Assembly: GCA_029941785.1 (NCBI GenBank)
Contig: JAPYTK010000015.1
Span: 1-48,998 of the forward strand
Direction of reading: 5' to 3'
Source of the DNA: Polyangiaceae bacterium
GTDB taxonomy: Bacteria > Myxococcota_A > Polyangia > Polyangiales > Polyangiaceae
DNA: 48,998 nt
The notes under the pieces are model-generated. The model was not told where the DNA came from. It made no database searches and was given only the letters and a program-made list of their open reading frames with translations. The position numbers were made by a program, and so were the translations under genes. This document shows, one piece after another, positions 24,780-32,460 of the stretch (the first letter of the stretch is position 1; each line of letters opens with the position of its first letter).

Positions 24780-25579
24780 GACTTGTTTCCTCTCGTTTTC
24801 GGCTCGCGGCCCACATGCTCGCGATAGCAATCGCTCAGGGCCCGCTGTAGTTTTTGGCGCGCGTGATACAGGCGGCTCATGATGGTGCCTTTCGACACGC
24901 CCATCGCATCGGCCATGTCCTGGTAGCTCATGCCTTCCACCTCGCGCATGATGATGACCGTACGGTGGTAAGGGGGCAGGGCATCGAGAGCCTCCTGAAT
25001 TCGCGCAGCGAGTTGCTTGCGACGCATCGCGTCCACCGGATCGGCGCCATCGATGCGAGACACGAATGGCAGCGCCTCAGCGTTTTCGGCCCTCGAATGG
25101 CTGTCGAACAGCGCAACTTCGCGGCGCGCGGGCTTACGAATGTGGTCGATCGATAGGTTTTTGACGATACGGAACAGCCAGGTAAAGAAGGCTGAGCTGC
25201 CTTGGAACTTGTCCAAGCTCTTGAAAACACGGATGAATGCTTCTTGGACGATCTCGTTCGCGTCGTTCTCGTCGTGAACGATTCCAACCGCGACCGCGAA
25301 AGCGCGCCGCTGATGCCGCTCGACCAAACGCCGAAAGGCCGCTGTGTCTCCTTTTTGTGCATTCTCCACCAGACCACGATCGACCTCCGCTTCGCGTCGT
25401 CTTTCCGCCTGGTTGGACGCGCGTGCCGCAACAGTATTCACTGCAGGGGCTTTCGTGAACGTTGAAATCGGGCTCTTCTGCGGCTCGGCTTCCGACGGCG
25501 CTGATGGCGCGCCCTCCGCGGATCCGTCGTTTTCGGCGACAGACCTCTCCGAGAGGGAGGATGTGGGTGCGTTATCCAC
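24776..25579 (-). CDS. ECF-type sigma70-family RNA polymerase sigma factor
   Basis: About 267 aa. Region 2 spans roughly 83-150 (AFRRLVERHQRRAFAVAVGIV, DANEIVQEAFIRVFKSLDKFQ, FFTWLFRIVKNLSIDHIRK). Region 4 spans about 190-245 (IQEALDALPPYHRTVIIMREVEGMSYQDMADAMGVSKGTIMSRLYHARQKLQRAL). No region 3, as in ECF sigmas. The Ser/Ala/Glu-rich N-terminal extension of about 65 residues is unusual. The frame runs back to 25777 inside the protease gene; the GTG at 25579 is the first start after the protease stop, though it has no clear SD, so the N-terminus is uncertain. It lies between an HtrA-type protease and a putative anti-sigma, an envelope-stress arrangement. Confidence 0.85.
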   Translation of the reverse strand: MDNAPTSSLSERSVAENDGSAEGAPSAPSEAEPQKSPISTFTKAPAVNTVAARASNQAERRREAEVDRGLVENAQKGDTAAFRRLVERHQRRAFAVAVGIVHDENDANEIVQEAFIRVFKSLDKFQGSSAFFTWLFRIVKNLSIDHIRKPARREVALFDSHSRAENAEALPFVSRIDGADPVDAMRRKQLAARIQEALDALPPYHRTVIIMREVEGMSYQDMADAMGVSKGTIMSRLYHARQKLQRALSDCYREHVGREPKTRGNKS

Positions 25580-25634
25580 GGTCAAAAGAAACCCCGCCTC
25601 GCGCCGCCCGTCAAGCAGCTGTGTCGAGGAAGGC

Positions 25635-26768
25635 TCACTCAGCCTGTAGTGGATCGAGCGTGACGAACAGCTTGAACACGCGCTCACCACGCGCGAGCTC
25701 GACTTCAACCTTGCGACCAATACCGGCAATGCTCGCCAACCAACGGAGCTCGTTCGAGTTCTTGATGGCTTTACCATCGAAGCTCAGCACCACATCTCCG
25801 GTCGCGAGGCCCGCACGGTCGGCAGCACCGCCGGTCACGACGCGCGTCACCTTGGCGCCACGACGCGTACCCAGTTTCGAGGTCTTCACATCAGCCGGGC
25901 TGATGTCGTCGACCCAAATGCCGATGGCGCTTCGTTTGATCTCGCCATCACGAAGGAGCATCGGGAGCAACTTGAGGACCATCTCCATTGGGATCGCGAA
26001 CCCAATGTTGTTGGCATTGGCCCGCACGGCCGAGTTGATCCCCACCACCTGGCCGGCCAGATTGAGCAGTGGACCGCCCGAATTGCCCGGGTTGATACTC
26101 GCGTCGGTCTGCAAGAAATTGAAGTAACCGCTCGGATCGAGGCCTTTGACATCGTCGCGAGAGCGCCCTTTTGCCGAAACGATGCCGGCCGAGACCGTGT
26201 GCTCCAAGCCGAAGGGGTTGCCGATCGCAACCACCCAGTCGCCCACCTCGATCGCCCTCGAGTCACCTACGGGGAGCGCTTCGAGCGACTTGTCCGCGAC
26301 TTTGATCACCGCCACATCGGTGGGTTTATCCGATCCAACAACCGTAGCCGGAAGCTCCTTGCCGCTCGCGAAACGAGCGATGATCTCCGACGCGTCAGCA
26401 ATGACGTGGTGATTCGTCAGTAAGATGCCCGCTGCATCGTAGACAAAACCGGTCCCCACACCCTGCGCATCGAGCGTACGACGACCGAAGGCATTTTCTG
26501 TTCGCCGCCAAGCCATGATCGTCACGACCGAGGGCTTCGCTCGCTTCACGAGCGGAGCAAAGCTCAACGGCAAGCCCTTGCCGCTGGGCGAAGAGGACAG
26601 TCGTTCGCCACGCGTTGGCGACGCTGTCACCGTGGAAGCAGCTATCGGCTTTGCCGACTCGGTCGATGAGCTTGGCGTCGGCGCCGTCTCACGATGACAT
26701 CCCCCGAGCAGCACCCAGAGGAGCAGCACCCAGAGGAGCAACCCGAACGCCGTCGGGCGGCAGCTCAC
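25635..26768 (-). CDS. HtrA/DegP-family trypsin-like protease, lipoprotein, with one PDZ domain
   Basis: 377-aa periplasmic serine protease. N-terminal lipobox LGGC (Cys24) after a hydrophobic core that contains a duplicated LLLWV unit. A Ser/Thr/Pro linker (about 26-65) leads to the trypsin fold with the catalytic triad His121 (LLTNHHVIADA), Asp151 (KPTDVAVIKV) and Ser230 (NPGNSGGPL). A single PDZ domain follows (about 275-365: GAKVTRVVTGGAADRAGLATGDVVLSFDGKAI). It degrades or chaperones misfolded envelope proteins. The start is a GTG overlapping the DUF1844 stop (GTGA, 26765-26768). It is followed by the ECF sigma and its putative anti-sigma, so it may be both client and effector of that circuit. 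Confidence 0.9.
   Translation of the reverse strand: MSCRPTAFGLLLWVLLLWVLLGGCHRETAPTPSSSTESAKPIAASTVTASPTRGERLSSSPSGKGLPLSFAPLVKRAKPSVVTIMAWRRTENAFGRRTLDAQGVGTGFVYDAAGILLTNHHVIADASEIIARFASGKELPATVVGSDKPTDVAVIKVADKSLEALPVGDSRAIEVGDWVVAIGNPFGLEHTVSAGIVSAKGRSRDDVKGLDPSGYFNFLQTDASINPGNSGGPLLNLAGQVVGINSAVRANANNIGFAIPMEMVLKLLPMLLRDGEIKRSAIGIWVDDISPADVKTSKLGTRRGAKVTRVVTGGAADRAGLATGDVVLSFDGKAIKNSNELRWLASIAGIGRKVEVELARGERVFKLFVTLDPLQAE
26703..26734 (-). repeat. 15-bp tandem duplication in the HtrA signal peptide
   Basis: On the plus strand the unit GAGCAGCACCCAGAG occurs twice head to tail, with a partial third. In protein it doubles LLLWV within the lipoprotein signal core, lengthening the hydrophobic stretch without breaking the frame. 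Coordinates are approximate. Confidence 0.7.
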
Positions 26769-27073
26769 CCTTGCTCTCTGGCAGCCTCGACAAAACGCAT
26801 GCGCAAGTCGTACAGGCCTTGTTCGAGCACTCGCTCTTCCGCGCCGCTCAAATTGCCTGTCGTCTTGTCCTGCAACAAGGCAAGCAAATCGATGTCCTGC
26901 TGGGCTAAAACCAAGTTGGCATCCTGCGCGCCGCCGTCAGGGTAGGGCGCCTCACCGAGATGAACAAAGGCCGAGCCGATGATCGACATCACGAAGGTCG
27001 AAAAATCGAGATCGGGAAGCCTCGACGAAGGGGGAGCCTCGTCTCGGTCACTGGAAGAGGACTCGTCGTTCAC
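26765..27073 (-). CDS. DUF1844 family protein
   Basis: 102-aa protein of unknown function. It matches the DUF1844 layout: a polar N-terminal segment, then LDFSTFVMSIIGSAFVHLGE, NLVLAQQDIDLLALLQDKTTGNLSGAEERVLEQGLYDLRMRFVEA. Family members are small helical cytoplasmic proteins widespread in Deltaproteobacteria and relatives. Start is GTG with a strong SD (AGGGGGAG); its stop overlaps the HtrA start (GTGA). Placed between the 67-aa gene and the protease. Confidence 0.8.
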   Translation of the reverse strand: MNDESSSSDRDEAPPSSRLPDLDFSTFVMSIIGSAFVHLGEAPYPDGGAQDANLVLAQQDIDLLALLQDKTTGNLSGAEERVLEQGLYDLRMRFVEAAREQG

Positions 27074-27085
27074 GACTCCCCCTGC

Positions 27086-27289
27086 TCAGTTGAGAATGCT
27101 ATCGAGGCCGGCCGACGCCTCCGTCTCGATCTCTTCGCGAATCAACGCCGGTTGGTCGATATCAATCGCCTCGCACGCATCATTCAAATCGGGGAGTTCT
27201 TCCAACGCCGCGGTCACGTCCGCCGGATTGTCCACAAATCGGTCTCGGATGCGCTTGTCCACTTGGGCCCAATCAGTCTTCTTGCTCAT
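27086..27289 (-). CDS. Small conserved-looking hypothetical protein (67 aa)
   Basis: 67-aa acidic, mostly helical protein with no cysteine and no signal sequence (MSKKTDWAQVDKRIRDRF...). No domain is recognised. It is believable as a gene because its ATG overlaps the slyD stop as ATGA (27286-27289), it sits 12 bp before DUF1844 in the same operon, and codon use looks like its neighbours. A partner or regulator of the adjacent S1/SlyD translation-linked genes is possible but unproven. Confidence 0.6.
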   Translation of the reverse strand: MSKKTDWAQVDKRIRDRFVDNPADVTAALEELPDLNDACEAIDIDQPALIREEIETEASAGLDSILN

Positions 27290-27873
27290 GACGGATCTTT
27301 CGTAACGGGGGTCTCGCGACGCCGTATCTGAACCAAGCTTTCGGCTGGCTCGACCCCGGGGAGGTCGCTGTCATACACGATTCCGCGCTCATTGGCGATA
27401 CGCTCATCCATCTCGGCTTGCACGACATCGATCTGCTCGTCCGTCGCGGCACGCACGGTCAAGACATCAATCTCGAAGCGAACGCTCTGACCGGCGAGAG
27501 GATGATTGAGATCGACGAGCATGAGCGCTTCGGTCAAAGCGACGATCGGCATCGACACTTCGACGCCTCCGGGTCCAGACACGAGCACCTCGTCGCCTAC
27601 CTGAACATCTGCACCGCCCGGGAAGTCATGACGATCGATTTCGAGCATGGCCTCCTCGGAGCGTTCGCCAAAGGCGAGCTCGGGAGGCAGCTGCGCGACG
27701 CAGCCTTCTCCCTCCGTCACGCCGTCGACCGCCCCATCGAGTCCGGGGAGGATCTGGGCGTAGCCATGCACAAATTCGATGGGGCTCTCGGCTCGCACTT
27801 CATCGACGAGATCCCCGCTCGCATCGTAGAGGCGATAGGCCAGGCTCACCACCGTGTCGGGGCTAACCTTCAC
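27286..27873 (-). CDS. slyD: FKBP-type peptidyl-prolyl isomerase, SlyD-like
   Basis: 195-aa cytoplasmic prolyl isomerase and chaperone. The FKBP domain (about 1-70 and 130-140) is interrupted by an IF (insert-in-flap) chaperone domain (about 70-125), as in SlyD. Visible marks: the DASGDLVDE strand, EFVHGYAQILPGLDGAVDG, ELAFGERSEEAM, DFPGGADVQVGDEVLV and VDLNHPLAGQSVRFEIDVL. The His-rich C-terminal metal tail of E. coli SlyD is absent; a 50-residue polar tail is present. The start is GTG in a GTGA overlap with the S1-like gene. It likely aids folding of nascent proteins. Confidence 0.87.
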   Translation of the reverse strand: MKVSPDTVVSLAYRLYDASGDLVDEVRAESPIEFVHGYAQILPGLDGAVDGVTEGEGCVAQLPPELAFGERSEEAMLEIDRHDFPGGADVQVGDEVLVSGPGGVEVSMPIVALTEALMLVDLNHPLAGQSVRFEIDVLTVRAATDEQIDVVQAEMDERIANERGIVYDSDLPGVEPAESLVQIRRRETPVTKDPS

Positions 27874-29753
27874 GACTTCTTGTTGAGCAAATCAGCGAAG
27901 GTGCCAAAACCGCCCTTGCTCTTCACCTGTTTCTTGTAGTCGCGATACGCTTGGCGCTCGGCATCCGTCTTCATCGCCCGGACGCTCAAACGAGCCTCGC
28001 CACGACGGCGATCGACCTCGGTGATTTTCGCCACGAAGCGTTTGCCAATCGGGAATTCCTTCCGCAGATCGGCGCCGCGAGGGGTGCCGGTTTGGTTCGC
28101 AGGTAGATAGGCGCGCGCAGCACGGCCGGTCATGCCGAGGATGCGCACATTGAGACCGCTGTCGCGAATTTGGGTCACGATCGCGTTCACCACTTGATGG
28201 GGCTTGAGCTGGACGCGAGGAAGCTCGCGCTCGTCTTGTGGAGGCGCCGGATGGAGCGAGACCTTGTGCTTCGCCGCGTCGACGGACGCGACGATGACCT
28301 CGATATCCTGGCCAACCTCCACAACGTCCTTTGGGTGTTCGATCGGCGAAAAGGAGAGATCGGACACGTGGCACAAACCGTCGACACCAGGCTCGAGTTG
28401 GATGAAGGCACCGAACTCGGTGAGGCGAACCACCTTGGCCGTGTGGATGCTGCGCTGAGGATACTTTTCGCTGACGCTCGCCCAAGGATCATCGACCAAG
28501 GCCTTGCGGCTCAACCAGAGCTTGCCGCTCTCGTCGACCTTCAGCACCTGAACTTCGATCTCCCTGCCAGGCTTGAAAATCTGGTTGAGACGAGCTCCAC
28601 GATCGTGGCTCGCCTCGCTCATGTGCACGACGCCCTCGATGTCGCCAAAATCGGGCAGAGCGATGAAAGCTCCCCAGCTCGCAACATTGCGAACGACGCC
28701 TTTGCACACCATCTCCGGCTTGATCTTGTCGAGAAACTCGGCGCGTAGAGCCTTGTGCTCGTCTTCGAGCATCTTCTTGCGCGAGAAGACGACGTCTTTT
28801 CCTCGCTTGCCGTAGTGCGTGACGAAGACCATGTGCTTTTGGCCCAGGAAGTGACTTAGATCACTGCTCGGCCGAAGCTCCATTTGAGAGGCGGGCGCGA
28901 AGCCACGGATCCCCTTGTAGTCCACCTCGAGCCCTCCCTTGATGACTCCGGTGACCCACACCTCGACGGGATTGGACGCCTCGAGCGCCGCCTGAAGCTC
29001 CAGCTTCGTCTGCGTCGTGTCAAACAGCTCCGACCCCAGAATCAGCATGCCACCACGCGTGCTGTAGCTCTTCACCTTCGCGATGAACTGCTCGCCTTCT
29101 CGCGGCGGCACCTGAATGAGCTGGCTCGCGTCGTACAGGCCGAGCGCTTTGCCGCCGGCCACTTCGATGACGATCGCGTGTTCGTTCACCAGCACGACGC
29201 GGCCGAACACATCATCGCCGGCATTGAACGGCGGCTTCTCGGGGCGCACGCCTTTCTTCTTGGCCTTCGCCTCGCCGCCCGGCGTTTCCTCGGTTCCATC
29301 ACCGGCCCCCGCCTTCTTCTTGCGACGGCGACGGCGGCGCTTCTTCTTACCGGACGCTTCACCATCCGCAGAAGCGGCATGCTCCTGTGTTTCTGACCCC
29401 TCGGGCGATGCTTCCGCTGGCGCTGGCGCTTCCGCTGGCGCTTCCGCTGGCGCTTCCGCTGGCGCTGGCGCTTCCGCTGGCGCTTCCGCTGGCGCTTCGG
29501 TTGCCGCTTCCGCTGGCGCTTCCGCTGGCGCTTCCGCTGGCGCTTCGGTTGGCGCTGGCGCTTCGGTTGGCGCTTCGGTTGGCGCTGGCGCTTCGGCTGG
29601 CGCTTCCGCTGGCGCTTCCGCCGGCGCTTCGGTCGATGCTTCCGCTGGCGCTTGGGTGGCAAGCTCCGGCGTCGCGATCTTCCCCTCTGTTCCAACCACC
29701 GCTTCGGCCTCGGCCTTCTCCGTGGTTGACCCCAATGTCGTCTCTGCGCTCAT
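27870..29753 (-). CDS. S1-domain RNA-binding protein (ribosomal protein S1-like) with Ala-Pro-Glu repeat N-terminus
   Basis: 627 aa. The N-terminal 130 residues are a low-complexity run of A-P-A-E-A-type units. A basic cluster (GKKKRRRRRRKKK, about 135-147) follows, then at least four S1 OB-fold repeats (about 180-610; for example GVVRNVASWGAFIALPDFGDIEGVVHMSE, VVRLTEFGAFIQLEPGVDGLCHVSDLS, VTQIRDSGLNVRILGMTGRAARAYLPA). Related to ribosomal S1, which binds mRNA on the 30S subunit, but the long repeat and basic leader are not in classic RpsA. It may be an S1 paralogue rather than the essential copy. It overlaps slyD by GTGA and lies 30 bp after mrp. Confidence 0.82.
   Translation of the reverse strand: MSAETTLGSTTEKAEAEAVVGTEGKIATPELATQAPAEASTEAPAEAPAEAPAEAPAPTEAPTEAPAPTEAPAEAPAEAPAEAATEAPAEAPAEAPAPAEAPAEAPAEAPAPAEASPEGSETQEHAASADGEASGKKKRRRRRRKKKAGAGDGTEETPGGEAKAKKKGVRPEKPPFNAGDDVFGRVVLVNEHAIVIEVAGGKALGLYDASQLIQVPPREGEQFIAKVKSYSTRGGMLILGSELFDTTQTKLELQAALEASNPVEVWVTGVIKGGLEVDYKGIRGFAPASQMELRPSSDLSHFLGQKHMVFVTHYGKRGKDVVFSRKKMLEDEHKALRAEFLDKIKPEMVCKGVVRNVASWGAFIALPDFGDIEGVVHMSEASHDRGARLNQIFKPGREIEVQVLKVDESGKLWLSRKALVDDPWASVSEKYPQRSIHTAKVVRLTEFGAFIQLEPGVDGLCHVSDLSFSPIEHPKDVVEVGQDIEVIVASVDAAKHKVSLHPAPPQDERELPRVQLKPHQVVNAIVTQIRDSGLNVRILGMTGRAARAYLPANQTGTPRGADLRKEFPIGKRFVAKITEVDRRRGEARLSVRAMKTDAERQAYRDYKKQVKSKGGFGTFADLLNKKS
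29400..29660 (-). repeat. Low-complexity Ala-Pro-Ala-Glu repeat coding block in the S1-like gene
   Basis: On the plus strand, near-identical 12-15-nt units of the type gctggcgcttcc recur for about 240 nt. They encode Ala-Pro/Ala-Glu repeats with some Thr-Glu-Ala variants. Repeat number is likely variable between strains. Ends are approximate. Confidence 0.75.
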
Positions 29754-29783
29754 GTCGTCTCTTCGCTCTCATCCGAATCGCGG

Positions 29784-30893
29784 CTAGCGCGCGATCGGTA
29801 AGTGGCGGTTCTTCCCACCACTGCGATCAATTTCGACCTTCTTGGTGCGTGAAGCGTTCATCACGCTCGCCCGATCGGCAATCTCTTCAGCTACCTTCGT
29901 CAACGCAGCGGCCACGTCGCTGCCTGGCGCCGCCTGCACGACGGGCGTACCCGCATCGCCCCATTTGCCCACCGCGGGATCCATGGGAACCTGACCGAGC
30001 AAGGGGGCCTCGGCAAACTGTGCCACCTTCTCGCCGCCACCTTCGCCAAAAAGCTGATGCTTGGTGTCACAACCATCGCACACGAAGTAGCTCTGATTTT
30101 CGACCACACCAAGGATCGGAATGTTGACCTTCTTGAGCATCGCGATCGATTTGTAGACATCCGCGAGAGCCACGTCCTGCGGGGTCGTTACCACGACGGC
30201 GCCGGTCGTGTTCACACGCTGTGACAAGGTGATCACAATGTCGCCCGTTCCGGGTGGAAGATCGAGGACCAAGTAATCGAGCGGCCCCCATTCGACGTCC
30301 TTGATGAACTGCAGCAGCGCTCCCTGAAGCATGGGCCCGCGCCAAATCACCGCCGTCTTCTCACTCTCGATGAGAAAACCGATGCTCATCAGCTTGACAC
30401 CAAAACGCTCGAGCGGGGTTATCCGTCCGTCGGCATCGGCAGCCGGCCGGCCCATGACCCCGAGCATGGTCGGAATGCTCGGACCATACATGTCCGCATC
30501 GAGGATCCCGACGCGCGAGCCAGCCCGTTTGAGCGCGAGAGCGATGTTCGTCGCCACGGTGCTCTTTCCCACTCCGCCCTTGCCGCTCACGACGAGGATG
30601 ATGTTCTTCACCCCAGGGCAGGGATCGTCTGCTGGAATGTCGCGTGTAAGCGTCTTGACGCCCCAATCGATCTCGACCCCAGTGGCGCCGGCAGTCTCGA
30701 GCGCAGCCCGCAATTCGCTGGCGATCGCGTCGTTGTTTGAAGACGTCGATGTCATGCGATCGACACCAACCTTGACCGTGCCCCCGTCGACGCTCAGATC
30801 GCGGATCAGTCCGAGCTCGACCAATGGTTTCCCGATCTCAGGATCGAGAACCTTGGACAGCGCCTCGTGCGCCTCTTCGAGAAGGATGGACAT
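29784..30893 (-). CDS. mrp: Mrp/NBP35 (ApbC) family iron-sulfur cluster carrier ATPase
   Basis: 369-aa P-loop ATPase of the Mrp/ApbC family, which binds and delivers Fe-S clusters to apo-proteins in the cytoplasm. An N-terminal MIP18/DUF59-type domain (about 1-80: VLDPEIGKPLVELGLIRDLSVD) precedes the deviant Walker A SGKGGVGKS (103-111). LDADMYGPSIP and the cluster-binding Cys272-x-x-Cys275 (CDGC) follow. Length and motif order match the family. First gene of a minus-strand operon continuing into the S1-like gene 30 bp downstream. A -35/-10 pair lies just upstream with 9 nt from the -10 to the ATG. Confidence 0.92.
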   Translation of the reverse strand: MSILLEEAHEALSKVLDPEIGKPLVELGLIRDLSVDGGTVKVGVDRMTSTSSNNDAIASELRAALETAGATGVEIDWGVKTLTRDIPADDPCPGVKNIILVVSGKGGVGKSTVATNIALALKRAGSRVGILDADMYGPSIPTMLGVMGRPAADADGRITPLERFGVKLMSIGFLIESEKTAVIWRGPMLQGALLQFIKDVEWGPLDYLVLDLPPGTGDIVITLSQRVNTTGAVVVTTPQDVALADVYKSIAMLKKVNIPILGVVENQSYFVCDGCDTKHQLFGEGGGEKVAQFAEAPLLGQVPMDPAVGKWGDAGTPVVQAAPGSDVAAALTKVAEEIADRASVMNASRTKKVEIDRSGGKNRHLPIAR

Positions 30894-30902
30894 CGTCGTG
30901 TT

Positions 30903-30931
30903 CGTTTAAGGGCTGAACGGGTGTCGGTCAA
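30903..30931 (-). promoter_or_regulatory. Promoter candidate of the mrp operon
   Basis: On the minus strand, TTGACC (30931-30926) is a near-consensus -35. With a 17-nt spacer, TAAACG (30908-30903) is the -10, ending 9 nt before the mrp ATG (30893). The expected start point is only a few nt before the start codon, so the mRNA would have a very short leader. Confidence 0.45.
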
Positions 30932-31010
30932 GCTTGTCGAAGCAAGCAGCCCGTCGAACTCAGGCGAAATGCTGCACCACCGTTCAGCGCCGCGCGCGAT
31001 TCGCGCCGCA

Positions 31011-31053
31011 CAAAAAACAAGCCGCCCAACGAGAACATGTCCCGATGGGCGGC
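31011..31053 (-). terminator. Rho-independent terminator of the 31-Cys lipoprotein gene
   Basis: On the minus strand, GCCGCCCA (31053-31046) pairs perfectly with TGGGCGGC (31028-31021) across 17 nt. It is followed by TTGTTTTTTG (31020-31011). It lies 40 bp past the stop of the 31093-32205 gene. Confidence 0.7.
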
Positions 31054-31092
31054 AACGTCAGCTCCGAAAAAGCGGAGCGACTTGACGTCGAC

Positions 31093-32205
31093 TCAGCCGC
31101 CGGCCGAGCCACCGACAGAAGCACTCGCTTCCACCGACACGCTCACCGACACGGACGCCGAAGCAGCCGCTGAAAAGTCAGCACCAGCGGCCAGTGCAGC
31201 GCAGCCCACACTCTCGGTCGCGGCCGTGAGAACGCCTACGCCCTTGTCAGCAACGTCGATCGCCGCATCCACGAACGCCTGGCCCTTCACGTCGAAGGCC
31301 AAGAAGATCTCTCCCAAGTTGACCTGCAGGTCCGCGACGATCGCCGCGTCGAGTGAACTGACGATGACAACCTTGGGCGGTGTGCACGAAGCCTCTAGCT
31401 TCGCTTCCCCGTCGCAACCAGCAGAGCACTCGGCGTCGATGTCGCATCCGCCGAGGTCCAGCTCGCCTTCGCAGCTCGGCAACTGGAAATCGACGCTGCA
31501 GCCCCCGGTGCACTTGCCCGAGCAGCTCGCCGACGGCGCCACCACTTCGCAGGTCCCCTTGCACTCGCCGGTGCACGAGCCCTTGCAGGAACCGGTGCAG
31601 TTGCCCATGCCGTCCGAGGCGGAGCACTCACCGTCGCACGTGCCCTCGCAGGTACCGCCGCACTTGCCTTCACACGAGACGGAGCCGGTCTCGACCGTGC
31701 AAGAGCCGCTGCATTCCGCCGTACATTCACCCGACAGCTTGCCAGGTTCGCAGGCAATCTCGACCGACGGAGGCGTACAGCTTCCCGACACGTCACAGCT
31801 CGCCTCGCAGCTGAGCTGCGCGGACGCATCGATGGTGCACTCGCCACCTTCGACGGTGATCGCAAAGGTCGCATCGGCTGACACCGCTGCCGTGAGGGAT
31901 GCCGACGCGATGTTGCACGCTGACTCCAGCTCGTCATCCGTCATATCGTTGCCGGCCGGGGCCATCACGTCCATCGCACCAAGGGACTTGGCGATGTTCA
32001 CACAAGCCTCGCCCACGCTCGACTTCATGCTGGCCGAAGCGGTGGTCAGGGCAGCAACGGCATCGTTGAATGCAGTGATCCGCACCTTCACGCTGTCTTC
32101 ACACCCAAAGGGGTCGTCGCCACAGCCGGTCAAAAATCCCGGCGCAGCCAATCCAGCAAACATCAAAGGCATCAATGCCTTGCGTACACGACTTTTTTTC
32201 AACAT
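31093..32205 (-). CDS. Cys-rich lipoprotein with (G-x-C) tandem motifs, 31 Cys
   Basis: 370-aa predicted lipoprotein. Signal peptide with basic n-region and lipobox FLTGC (Cys28). A central stretch (about 130-270) packs most of the 31 cysteines in G-x-C / C-x-G-x-C units such as CGGTCEGTCDGEC and CTGECKGTCE. Regular Cys every 4-5 residues suggests a disulfide-stapled rod or metal-binding surface. The N- and C-terminal parts are Ala/Ser/Val-rich and helical or coiled (for example SASVSVSVSVEASASVGG). The frame could start at GTG 32214, but ATG 32205 lies 10-11 nt after GGGAG and fits best. Own terminator at 31011-31053. No family is recognised. Confidence 0.75.
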   Translation of the reverse strand: MLKKSRVRKALMPLMFAGLAAPGFLTGCGDDPFGCEDSVKVRITAFNDAVAALTTASASMKSSVGEACVNIAKSLGAMDVMAPAGNDMTDDELESACNIASASLTAAVSADATFAITVEGGECTIDASAQLSCEASCDVSGSCTPPSVEIACEPGKLSGECTAECSGSCTVETGSVSCEGKCGGTCEGTCDGECSASDGMGNCTGSCKGSCTGECKGTCEVVAPSASCSGKCTGGCSVDFQLPSCEGELDLGGCDIDAECSAGCDGEAKLEASCTPPKVVIVSSLDAAIVADLQVNLGEIFLAFDVKGQAFVDAAIDVADKGVGVLTAATESVGCAALAAGADFSAAASASVSVSVSVEASASVGGSAGG

Positions 32206-32214
32206 CCCGAACAC

Positions 32215-32460
32215 TTCTCCCTGTGATGCGCCATTCGTGGCGACATTATGGCGACCACGATCATCGACCGCGAACCACCAATCAAGACTTTTTCACTCCG
32301 ACCACCCCGACTGCGCATCAACCGATCCGCAGTAAGCACGACCAATCCAAAGGAAAGCATGGGGCAAGATCAGGGCGACGTCTAGGCATTCATCCATCCG
32401 AATGTACGTCGTTTCTGTGCTCGGCTGGTGGGCGAGAGCGCTTCTGCGCGCCGCTTCGCG
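32215..32460. other. Intergenic between the two Cys-rich lipoprotein genes
   Basis: 246 nt without a convincing ORF. It holds the SD-bearing leader of the 31093 gene. I found an imperfect hairpin near 32430-32457 but no T-run, so no terminator for the upstream gene is claimed. Confidence 0.35.

Noticed and set aside
29359-30127. Repeat-rich frames in other phases of the S1-like Ala-Pro-Glu block
   Set aside because: They are direct translations of the same low-complexity DNA in the wrong frame or strand and have no context.
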